A stretch of DNA of 5,216 nucleotides from NCBI GenBank assembly GCA_947305345.1, contig CAMZDH010000057.1, positions 1-5,216 of the forward strand. The letters run 5' to 3'. This document shows positions 1-5,216 of the stretch, piece by piece. Source of the stretch: an uncultured Lachnospiraceae bacterium (GTDB taxonomy: Bacteria > Bacillota > Clostridia > Lachnospirales > Lachnospiraceae). A program made the translations under genes and the position numbers. Each line of letters opens with the position of its first letter. Within the stretch, counting starts at the first letter, position 1. Below the pieces are notes generated by a model. The model saw nothing but the letters and a program-made list of their open reading frames with translations, searched no databases and had not been told where the DNA came from.

Positions 1-23
1 GAGAGATCATGGATGTCACACTT

Positions 24-43
24 CACCCACTTTCCACCACTTT
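24..43 (-). promoter_or_regulatory. Putative upstream MraZ boxes, two tandem decamers on the minus strand
   Basis: Read on the minus strand, this stretch is two adjacent 10-mers, AAAGTGGTGG (43 to 34) and AAAGTGGGTG (33 to 24). A degraded third copy, AAGTG, follows at 23 to 19. The AAAGTGG core matches the direct-repeat boxes bound by MraZ in Gram-positive bacteria and mycoplasmas, and the same core occurs on the + strand just before mraZ. The pair ends about 33 nt upstream of the predicted -35 element. It could be a distal operator for the mraZ operon, or an operator for a divergent gene outside the window. The repeats are seen directly; binding by MraZ is inferred. Confidence 0.5.
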
Positions 44-68
44 AAAAAATTCCTCGAAAATTATTGAA

Positions 69-100
69 AAAAGTGCTTGCATTTCAGGGCAAAAGTGCTT
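69..100 (+). repeat. Direct repeat AAAAGTGCTT flanking the promoter spacer
   Basis: The identical 10-mer AAAAGTGCTT occurs at 69-78 and again at 91-100, with starts 22 nt apart. The first copy runs into the -35 element and the second ends on the first base of the -10 element. Both carry the AAAGTG half of the MraZ box but have CTT where the other boxes have G-rich ends. They may be weaker MraZ boxes that would occlude RNA polymerase directly, or sites for another regulator. The repeat is certain; its role is inferred. Confidence 0.5.
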
Positions 101-105
101 ATTAT
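77..105 (+). promoter_or_regulatory. Predicted housekeeping (sigma-70/sigma-A type) promoter of the mraZ operon
   Basis: The -35 element is TTGCAT at 77-82 and the -10 element is TATTAT at 100-105. They are separated by the ideal 17 nt. The region upstream (about 41-72) is rich in A and T tracts and could serve as an UP element. Transcription should start near 111-113, giving a leader of roughly 65 nt before mraZ. This is the only convincing promoter in the window and probably drives all five genes. Confidence 0.72.
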
Positions 106-123
106 AGAGGTACCCGACCAGAA

Positions 124-153
124 TAGTGGTTGATTGTGTTACAAAGTGGTGAA
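124..153 (+). promoter_or_regulatory. Putative MraZ operator: three phased decamers in the mraZ leader
   Basis: Three 10-nt units lie head to tail: TAGTGGTTGA, TTGTGTTACA and AAGTGGTGAA. Their GTGGT/GTGTT cores start at 126, 136 and 146, exactly one helical turn apart. MraZ is a ring-forming AbrB-fold protein known to bind short direct repeats spaced about 10 bp apart at its own promoter, for example TGGGN plus a 5-nt spacer in E. coli. The array sits downstream of the predicted transcription start and 24 nt before the mraZ start codon, so bound MraZ would block initiation or elongation. The middle copy is the weakest. Negative autoregulation is inferred from the family. Confidence 0.6.
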
Positions 154-176
154 TTTGGAAAAGGAGCGCGGACAGG

Positions 177-605
177 ATGCTGACGGGAACGTACAATCAC
201 GCATTGGATGCCAAAGGGCGTCTCATTGTTCCCGCGCGCCTTCGGGAAGACCTCGGCGAGGGCTTTGTGATCACCCGGAACATGGACAAATGTCTTTCGA
301 TCTATCCGGCGCATGAGTGGCAGAACCTGACGGAAAAGCTCAACGGCCTGCCGCTGATCTCAAGCGAGCCGGCGCGGAAGATCAACCGCGTGATCTGCGG
401 CAACAGCTCGATCTGCGAAGTGGACAAGCAGGGCAGGATCCTGATCCCGCAGCACCTGAGAGAGTACGCGGGACTGAAAAAGGACGTGACGCTCGTCGGC
501 GCGAACCGCCTTGTGGAGGTCTGGGATTCAGACACCTGGAACCGTTACAATTCGACGATCGACCTCGGCGACATCGCATATAACCTGAACGGCATAAACC
601 TGTAA
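177..605 (+). CDS. mraZ: Transcriptional regulator MraZ
   Basis: MraZ is a DNA-binding regulator at the head of dcw operons, where it typically represses its own operon. The 142-residue product has the usual family length and two SpoVT/AbrB-like domains, about residues 5-47 and 76-119. Each carries the signature loop: DAKGRL at 11-16 and DKQGRI at 83-88, followed by IVPA and ILIP respectively. The ATG at 177 is preceded by AAGGAG at 161-166 with a 10 nt gap, and the protein begins MLTGTYNHALDAKGR, matching the normal family N-terminus. MraZ-like boxes lie directly upstream. The rsmH start codon follows 10 nt after the stop codon. The segment around residues 68-80 (KINRVICGNSSIC) looks somewhat divergent from common Firmicutes MraZ, but both DNA-binding loops are intact. 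Confidence 0.96.
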   Translation: MLTGTYNHALDAKGRLIVPARLREDLGEGFVITRNMDKCLSIYPAHEWQNLTEKLNGLPLISSEPARKINRVICGNSSICEVDKQGRILIPQHLREYAGLKKDVTLVGANRLVEVWDSDTWNRYNSTIDLGDIAYNLNGINL

Positions 606-615
606 GGGGAAGCCG

Positions 616-1557
616 ATGGAAAGCTATCACGAATCTGTGCTCTATGAAGAGACACTGGAGGGTCTGAACATCCGGCCCGAAGGGATCTACTTCGACGGCA
701 CGACCGGCGGCGCGGGACATGCATCCGGCATTGCCGCAAGACTCACCGGAAACGGACGGCTGATCTCCGTCGATCAGGACAAGGATGCGCTCCTTGAAGC
801 AAAGAAACGGCTGGCGCCGTACGAAGCGCACGTGACGCTCCTTCAGGAGAATTACAGGCATTTCGGAGAGATTCTGAACCGCCTTTCGATCGATCGCATA
901 GACGGCATCCTGCTGGACCTCGGCGTTTCCTCCCATCAGTTCGACGACGCGGAACGCGGGTTTTCCTACCGGTTCGACGCGCCGCTCGACATGCGGATGG
1001 ATCAGACGAAGCCGCTGACCGCCCGTGAGATCGTCAACACCGCTCCCGAAGAGGAATTGGCAAGGATCCTCTGGCAATACGGAGAAGAGCATTACGCGAA
1101 GAAGATCGCGTGGAACATCGTGAAAGCGCGGAAGGAAGCGCCGATCGAGACGACCTTCGAACTCGTGGACGCCATCCGGCGCTCGATGCCTTCAAAGATC
1201 CTGCGGGAGGGCGGACACCCGGCGAAACAGACGTTTCAGGCGCTCAGGATCGCGGTCAACGAGGAACTGGACGTCCTGGAAGAGACCATCGACGGGATGA
1301 TCGACCGGCTTTCGCCCGGCGGCCGGATGGCCGTGATCACGTTCCATTCGTTGGAAGACCGCATCGTCAAACAGCATTTTAAAACGGCAGAATCCCCCTG
1401 CGTCTGCCCGCCGGAGCTTCCGGTCTGCGTTTGCGGGAGGGTCAGTAAAGGAAAGGTACTCACCCGGAAGCCGGTCACGGCATCCAAGGAGGAACTGGAA
1501 CGCAATCCCCGTTCGCACAGCGCGCACCTGCGCATTTTTGAACGGGCACCGTTCTGA
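616..1557 (+). CDS. rsmH: 16S rRNA (cytosine(1402)-N(4))-methyltransferase RsmH (MraW)
   Basis: RsmH uses S-adenosylmethionine to N4-methylate C1402 in the decoding centre of 16S rRNA, in the cytoplasm. The product is 313 residues, full length for the family. Visible motifs in order are: N-terminal YHESVLYEE; the SAM-binding loop GGAGH at 31-35 (GGAGHA, where Ser often follows His); DQD at 53-55; DLGVSSHQFDDAERGFS at 101-117; PLDMRMD at 123-129; HPAKQTFQALRIAVNEEL at 201-218; and TFHSLEDRIVK at 242-252. A C-terminal CVCPPELPVCVCG cysteine cluster at 262-274 is followed by NPRSHSAHLR. The start is supported by GGGGA at 606-610, just after the mraZ stop. Position two after mraZ is the conserved dcw order. 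All key motifs are intact. Confidence 0.97.
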   Translation: MESYHESVLYEETLEGLNIRPEGIYFDGTTGGAGHASGIAARLTGNGRLISVDQDKDALLEAKKRLAPYEAHVTLLQENYRHFGEILNRLSIDRIDGILLDLGVSSHQFDDAERGFSYRFDAPLDMRMDQTKPLTAREIVNTAPEEELARILWQYGEEHYAKKIAWNIVKARKEAPIETTFELVDAIRRSMPSKILREGGHPAKQTFQALRIAVNEELDVLEETIDGMIDRLSPGGRMAVITFHSLEDRIVKQHFKTAESPCVCPPELPVCVCGRVSKGKVLTRKPVTASKEELERNPRSHSAHLRIFERAPF

Positions 1558-1568
1558 AGGAGAAAGAG

Positions 1569-2051
1569 ATGGCAGAGTACAGAGAATTCAGAACACGCGC
1601 CGCGTATCAGACGGGCACGGCCGCACCGGCGCTCGAGCCCCAAAAGATCCGCGATGCGAAAAGTGAATATATGAGGAATGCGCGTCTGGAGGTGGAGCGC
1701 CGCGTCGAAGCGAAGCGCCGCATCCGGCCCGGATTCAGCGTGCCTCAGGTGCTGGTGATCGTATTCGCGATCGCGGTCATTCTGGTTGCGGCTTGGCTTT
1801 ACCTTGTCACGGTCTCCAACGAGCGTGTGCTGAAAAACGACATTGACAAGCTGAAGAAGCAGATCCAGGTCATGGATACGGAAAACGCGATCGAGGCCCG
1901 GAAGGCCGCCAATGAGATCGATTACGCGTATGTTTACGCGTTCGCGACGGAGGACCTCGGCATGCAGACGCCGGAAAAACAGCAGATCATCCGGTACGAA
2001 CGGAAATCCTCCGAATTCGTGCTGAAGGCGGCAGAGATCCCGCATGAATAA
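1569..2051 (+). CDS. ftsL: Cell division protein FtsL-like, bitopic coiled-coil protein
   Basis: FtsL is a small single-pass divisome protein that, with FtsB/DivIC and DivIB/FtsQ, helps activate septal peptidoglycan synthesis by FtsW and the class B PBP. The 160-residue product has a basic cytoplasmic N-terminus (1-57), one hydrophobic segment at about 59-81, then a charged helical coiled-coil stretch at about 84-118. It ends with a segment containing ATEDLGMQTPEKQQIIRY (126-143), the LGM...P...QII pattern typical of FtsL-type proteins. The cytoplasmic tail is longer than in E. coli FtsL. AAGGAG at 1557-1562 overlaps the end of the rsmH stop codon and sits 6 nt before the ATG. The gene overlaps the downstream PBP gene by 8 nt. 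Sequence conservation in this family is low, so the call rests on topology, the C-terminal pattern and position between rsmH and a class B PBP. Confidence 0.88.
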   Translation: MAEYREFRTRAAYQTGTAAPALEPQKIRDAKSEYMRNARLEVERRVEAKRRIRPGFSVPQVLVIVFAIAVILVAAWLYLVTVSNERVLKNDIDKLKKQIQVMDTENAIEARKAANEIDYAYVYAFATEDLGMQTPEKQQIIRYERKSSEFVLKAAEIPHE

Positions 2052-4128
2052 ACAGGAAAAGAAAAAACCGTCACAGGGAAAAAGACTGACTATCATCTTC
2101 GGCATAGTCGGTCTTCTTCTTATTGTGTGCCTCTTCACCGCGCTGTGGCACGTCGTCCGGCACGGCGACGAGTACCGGCACCGCGCGCTCGCGCAGGCAA
2201 CGGGTTCCAGCGTGACGATCCTCGCGGAGCCCGGCAACATTACCGACGCGAACGGCGTTTATCTTGCGACCTCGAAGAAGGTCTTCCGGCTGATCCTGGA
2301 CCCGGCCGTCCTGGATTACACCGAAAAGGAACTGAAGTGCTACGGCACGCTCGACAAGACCGTGGAGCTCGCCTGCAAGGCGTTTTCGATGGATCCGGAA
2401 GCGATGAAGGCCGCGTTCACGGCCGATGTGACCCGCTCGTACGTGCGGTTCGAGAGCGGCCGCGTCTTAAGCGAAGCGGAAGTCGCGGTCTATCAGGAGC
2501 TCGTCAAGGCGTTCAACGAAGAGAAAAAGGCGAAAAACGCGGCGATCGACGCCGATAAGAACAGCACCGAACAAAAGATCACGGCATCCGTTGCCGGCAT
2601 CTGGTTCGAGGAGGAATACCGCCGGGAATACCCGATGTCCTCGCTCCTTTCGAAGGTCGTCGGCCATACGACGCCGGACGCTTCCCAAGGGCTCACAGGA
2701 CTGGAATACCAGTACGACGGCATTCTCCGCGGCATCAACGGCAAGGAATACACCTACGTCGACGAACGCGGGAACGTGACGAAGGAACTGACCGAGGCGC
2801 GGGACGGCTATACGCTCGTGACGAGCCTTGACGCGAACGTCGCGAAGATCCTGAAGGAGGAGATCGACGCTTTTCAGGCGGGGGAAAGCCGGGGCGAGCG
2901 CGTCAACGTGCTCGTGATGGATCCCGCGAACGGCGAGGTCATCGCGATGGAGAGCGACCGGGAATACGACTTAAACGATCCCTGGAATCTGGAAAATCTG
3001 TTCACCGAAGAGGAACTGGCCGCGCCCTCGGAGACGTTCCTGCTGAAGGAGGCGTTTCAGTACCGCCCGGAAGCGCTCGGGAAGATGAGCATCGAGGAAC
3101 AGCGGGTCGCGCTCATGCAGCAGGTCCAGCTGAATTACGCGGTGTCCGGCACGTTTGAGCCGGGGTCGACCGCAAAATCGCTGACGCTTGCGACCGGCTA
3201 TGAGACCGGCACGCTGAAGGACAACGACGTCTTTTACTGCGACGGGGCGATCCCGGTCGCGAATTATACGATCCACTGCCACATGCCGACGGTCTGCGGC
3301 AGTCTTCATCCGATCGAGGCGCTCGGCCGCTCCTGCAACGTCTGCCTCGTGCAGATCGGCGATCAGATCGGCAAGGACCTGTTCGTCAAGTATCAGGAGA
3401 TCTTCAACCTGGGGCAGAAGACCGGCATCGATCTGCCGGGCGAGGCCAATACGGTGAACCTCATTTACCATGAAAACAACATGAACGCGATCGAACTCGC
3501 GACGAACACGTTCGGTCAGGGCTTCAACGTCACGATGCTGCAGCTCGCGTCGGCGTATTGCTCCCTGCTGAACGGCGGTTACTACTACAAACCGCACATC
3601 GTCACGAGGATCGAGGATTCCGCCGGGAATCCGGTCGAGGAGATCGAGCCTGTGCTCGTTAGGCGGACGGTCTCGGAGGAGACCTCGGAGAAGATCCGCG
3701 AGGGGCTGCATTACGTGACGAGCAAGGGCACGGCGAGCGGCATCCTGAACATCGAGAATTACGACTTCGGCGGCAAGACGGGCGCGGCGGAAAAACTGCC
3801 CCGCGGCACCGGAAAATACGTGGTTTCCTTAATCGGCGCGGCGCCGCTTGCGAACGCGGAACTTCTGGTGTATGTTGTCATTGATGAGCCGAACGTCGAG
3901 GACCAGTCCTCGTCGGTGCCGGCGCAGGAGCTCGCGCGGTCGATCTTTGACCGGCTGCTCCCGTATTACGGCGTCTTCCCGGAGACGGGCGAGGATGCCT
4001 ATACCTACGATTGGTCGTCCTTAAGAAGCTTTGAGGGCATGTCGGACAGCCAGCAGGGGCAGGAAGCGGTGGAAGACCCCTACCGCACGATCGACTGGCT
4101 TATTGATGAGGAGGATACGAGAAACTGA
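2044..4128 (+). CDS. ftsI: Class B penicillin-binding protein, FtsI/PBP2B-type septal transpeptidase
   Basis: This enzyme cross-links peptidoglycan at the division septum and is a beta-lactam target. The 694-residue product has a short basic cytoplasmic end, one membrane anchor at about 15-37, a PBP dimerisation/pedestal domain at about 55-250 (with GLTGLEYQYDGILRG near 216-230), and a transpeptidase domain at about 285-640. The catalytic motifs are complete: S375-T-A-K378 in FEPGSTAK, S430-C-N432, and K578-T-G580. Oddities: Ala581 follows KTG where Thr or Ser is usual, and the conserved pedestal motif RGxIxDRxG reads PGNITDANG at 63-71. There is no PASTA domain; the protein ends in an acidic tail at about 646-694. 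The start overlaps the end of ftsL by 8 nt and has only weak Shine-Dalgarno candidates (GAAGG 2024-2028, AGAG 2033-2036), so translation is probably coupled to ftsL. SpoVD is the alternative; lack of PASTA and position after ftsL favour FtsI/PBP2B. Confidence 0.92.
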   Translation: MNKQEKKKPSQGKRLTIIFGIVGLLLIVCLFTALWHVVRHGDEYRHRALAQATGSSVTILAEPGNITDANGVYLATSKKVFRLILDPAVLDYTEKELKCYGTLDKTVELACKAFSMDPEAMKAAFTADVTRSYVRFESGRVLSEAEVAVYQELVKAFNEEKKAKNAAIDADKNSTEQKITASVAGIWFEEEYRREYPMSSLLSKVVGHTTPDASQGLTGLEYQYDGILRGINGKEYTYVDERGNVTKELTEARDGYTLVTSLDANVAKILKEEIDAFQAGESRGERVNVLVMDPANGEVIAMESDREYDLNDPWNLENLFTEEELAAPSETFLLKEAFQYRPEALGKMSIEEQRVALMQQVQLNYAVSGTFEPGSTAKSLTLATGYETGTLKDNDVFYCDGAIPVANYTIHCHMPTVCGSLHPIEALGRSCNVCLVQIGDQIGKDLFVKYQEIFNLGQKTGIDLPGEANTVNLIYHENNMNAIELATNTFGQGFNVTMLQLASAYCSLLNGGYYYKPHIVTRIEDSAGNPVEEIEPVLVRRTVSEETSEKIREGLHYVTSKGTASGILNIENYDFGGKTGAAEKLPRGTGKYVVSLIGAAPLANAELLVYVVIDEPNVEDQSSSVPAQELARSIFDRLLPYYGVFPETGEDAYTYDWSSLRSFEGMSDSQQGQEAVEDPYRTIDWLIDEEDTRN
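4108..4114 (+). promoter_or_regulatory. Ribosome binding site of the transporter gene, inside the PBP coding region
   Basis: GAGGAGG lies within the last codons of the PBP gene, 13 nt before the ATG at 4128. That spacing is longer than optimal, but no other in-frame ATG follows until codon 39, which lies inside the first membrane segment. The PBP stop and the transporter start share a base in TGATG (4126-4130). The arrangement suggests termination-reinitiation coupling with the PBP. Confidence 0.65.
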
Positions 4129-5216
4129 TGAACGAGAACGCGAACGCTCCGGATCATCTGGAGGATCTTGCGAAAAACCGTGAAAAAGTCATCGTCCGGA
4201 CGAGCGTGCTCGGCATCGTCGCCAACGTGTTCCTCGCGGCGATGAAGGCCGTGATCGGACTGTTCGCGCATTCGATCGCCGTGGTCCTGGACGCGGTCAA
4301 CAACCTGACCGACGCGCTGTCCAGCATCATCACGGTCATCGGAACAAAGCTCGCCGGCAAAAAGCCGGACAAGAAGCATCCCTTCGGTTACGGGCGGATC
4401 GAATACTTCACCGAGATGATCATCGGGATCCTGATCCTTTACGCCGGCATCACGGCGCTCGTCGAATCCATCAAAAAGATCATCACGCCGGAACCGGCGG
4501 ATCATTCGACGGTCACGATCGTCATCCTCGCGGCCGCGGTCGTCGTGAAGCTCCTGCTCGGGCTCTATGTGCGGAAGAAGGGGAAGGACGTGCATTCCGG
4601 GTCATTGAAGGCTTCCGGAACGGACGCGCTGTTCGACGCGATCCTGTCCACGTCGGTGCTCCTTTCCGCAGGCCTTTATCTTTTATTCAAGATCAATCTG
4701 GAAGCCTACGTCGGCATCCTGATCTCCGCGTTCATCATCAGATCCGGCATTGAGACGCTGTTCGGGCCGGTCTCGGAGCTCCTCGGGAAACGCGAGGACC
4801 GAGAGTTTACGCATACGATCCGGGAAACGGTGTTGGAAGACCCGGACGTCCACGGCGTTTACGACCTCATTCTCCACGATTACGGCCCGGAGCATCACGT
4901 CGGTTCCGTCCACGTCGAAGTCGACGACACGATGACCGCGACCGAGATCGACAGGATGGAGCGCCGCATTGCCGAGAACGTCTTTTTGAAGCACGGGGTC
5001 GCGATGACCGGCATCGGGATCTATACGAGAAGCACAAGCGATGAGCCGGCGCTTGAAATGCGGAACCGGGTCACGAAAATGGTCACGTCGCACGACGGCG
5101 TCCTGCAGGTGCACGGCTTTTTCGCGGATATCGAAAAGAAGACGCTCGCCTTTGACGTGATCCTGGACTTCGGCCTGAAAAACAGGGACGAACTGTTTGC
5201 CGTGATCGAAAAAGAG
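4128..5216 (+). CDS. Cation diffusion facilitator (CDF) family metal transporter, 3' end outside the window
   Basis: CDF proteins export divalent cations such as Zn, Mn, Fe or Co across the cytoplasmic membrane by proton antiport. The frame is open for 363 codons to the window edge, so the C-terminus is missing. Six hydrophobic segments fit TM1 26-46, TM2 48-70, TM3 94-114, TM4 127-147, TM5 165-188 and TM6 190-210. The CDF signature is clear: DAVNNLTDALSS at 55-66 followed by HPFGYGRIEY at 84-93. The TM2/TM5 metal site reads D55xxxN59 and D166xxxD170, lacking the His of the HxxxD site in zinc-type members, so manganese or another non-zinc ion is possible. The cytoplasmic domain at about 220-300 (VHGVYDLILHDYGPEHHVGSVHVEV) is followed by a second similar segment from about 308. 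The start overlaps the PBP stop by 1 nt. The family is secure; the substrate is not. Confidence 0.93.
   Translation, partial: MNENANAPDHLEDLAKNREKVIVRTSVLGIVANVFLAAMKAVIGLFAHSIAVVLDAVNNLTDALSSIITVIGTKLAGKKPDKKHPFGYGRIEYFTEMIIGILILYAGITALVESIKKIITPEPADHSTVTIVILAAAVVVKLLLGLYVRKKGKDVHSGSLKASGTDALFDAILSTSVLLSAGLYLLFKINLEAYVGILISAFIIRSGIETLFGPVSELLGKREDREFTHTIRETVLEDPDVHGVYDLILHDYGPEHHVGSVHVEVDDTMTATEIDRMERRIAENVFLKHGVAMTGIGIYTRSTSDEPALEMRNRVTKMVTSHDGVLQVHGFFADIEKKTLAFDVILDFGLKNRDELFAVIEKE

Noticed and set aside
9..107. 32-codon + strand open frame across the promoter region
   Set aside because: It covers the predicted -35, -10 and repeats, has only a marginal GAGAG upstream, and its peptide shows nothing recognisable.
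382..1092. 236-codon open frame on the minus strand across mraZ and rsmH
   Set aside because: It is antisense to two canonical genes, has no plausible domain, and ends in an Arg/Ser/Cys-rich low-complexity tail; a codon-bias shadow.
2062..2083. A6 and A5 runs near the PBP start as possible slippage sites
   Set aside because: They encode a normal lysine-rich cytoplasmic N-terminus and no alternative frame product is evident.
1236..2240. 334-codon open frame on the minus strand across rsmH, ftsL and the PBP start
   Set aside because: It spans three well-supported genes antisense, has an Arg/Cys-rich composition with no recognisable domain, and is explained by the G/C-rich third positions of the + strand genes.
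2971..3711. 246-codon open frame on the minus strand inside the PBP gene
   Set aside because: It is opposite the transpeptidase domain, with Arg/Asp/Leu-rich content typical of antisense frames of GC-rich genes.
4080..5114. Minus-strand open frames of 171 and 143 codons opposite the CDF gene
   Set aside because: They are rich in Asp, Arg and His with no domain. The + strand frame here encodes an unmistakable CDF transporter.
1..5216. CRISPR arrays, tRNA or rRNA genes, insertion sequences, riboswitches, internal terminators
   Set aside because: None was seen by eye. The genes are packed with gaps of about 10 nt or less, and the only sizeable non-coding stretch (1-176) is accounted for by promoter and repeats.

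Overview
This window reads as the 5' end of a division and cell wall (dcw) operon from a Gram-positive bacterium, most likely Clostridia and perhaps Lachnospiraceae-like. The lineage is inferred from gene order, protein style and AAGGAG-type ribosome binding sites. The coding DNA is GC-rich with a strong preference for G or C in third positions, while the promoter region is AT-rich. No genus can be assigned.

Layout. Positions 1-176 are non-coding control DNA. They hold one good housekeeping-type promoter (TTGCAT, 17 nt spacer, TATTAT) with an A/T-rich stretch upstream. Around it lie several AAAGTG/GTGG decameric motifs that look like binding boxes for MraZ, the product of the first gene. Five genes follow, all on the + strand with almost no gaps: mraZ (177-605), rsmH (616-1557), an ftsL-type gene (1569-2051), a class B penicillin-binding protein of the FtsI/PBP2B type (2044-4128), and a cation diffusion facilitator (CDF) metal transporter. 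The transporter starts at 4128 and runs off the window in frame, with 363 codons visible. Intergenic distances are 10 nt, 10-11 nt, an 8 nt overlap and a 1 nt overlap (TGATG). No terminator is visible, so all five are probably one transcript.

How the genes work together. MraZ probably represses its own operon through the boxes. RsmH methylates 16S rRNA. FtsL is a bitopic divisome protein, and the class B PBP is the septal transpeptidase that acts with it. This is textbook gene order up to the PBP. The departure is the CDF transporter, which is translationally coupled to the PBP where murE, mraY or a second PBP (spoVD) would be more usual.

I do not see an undescribed biological system here. 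The points worth a second look are the arrangement of MraZ-like boxes on both strands, the transporter in a division operon with an Asp/Asn metal site, and two sequence departures in the PBP (KTG followed by Ala, and a degenerate RGxIxDRxG motif).
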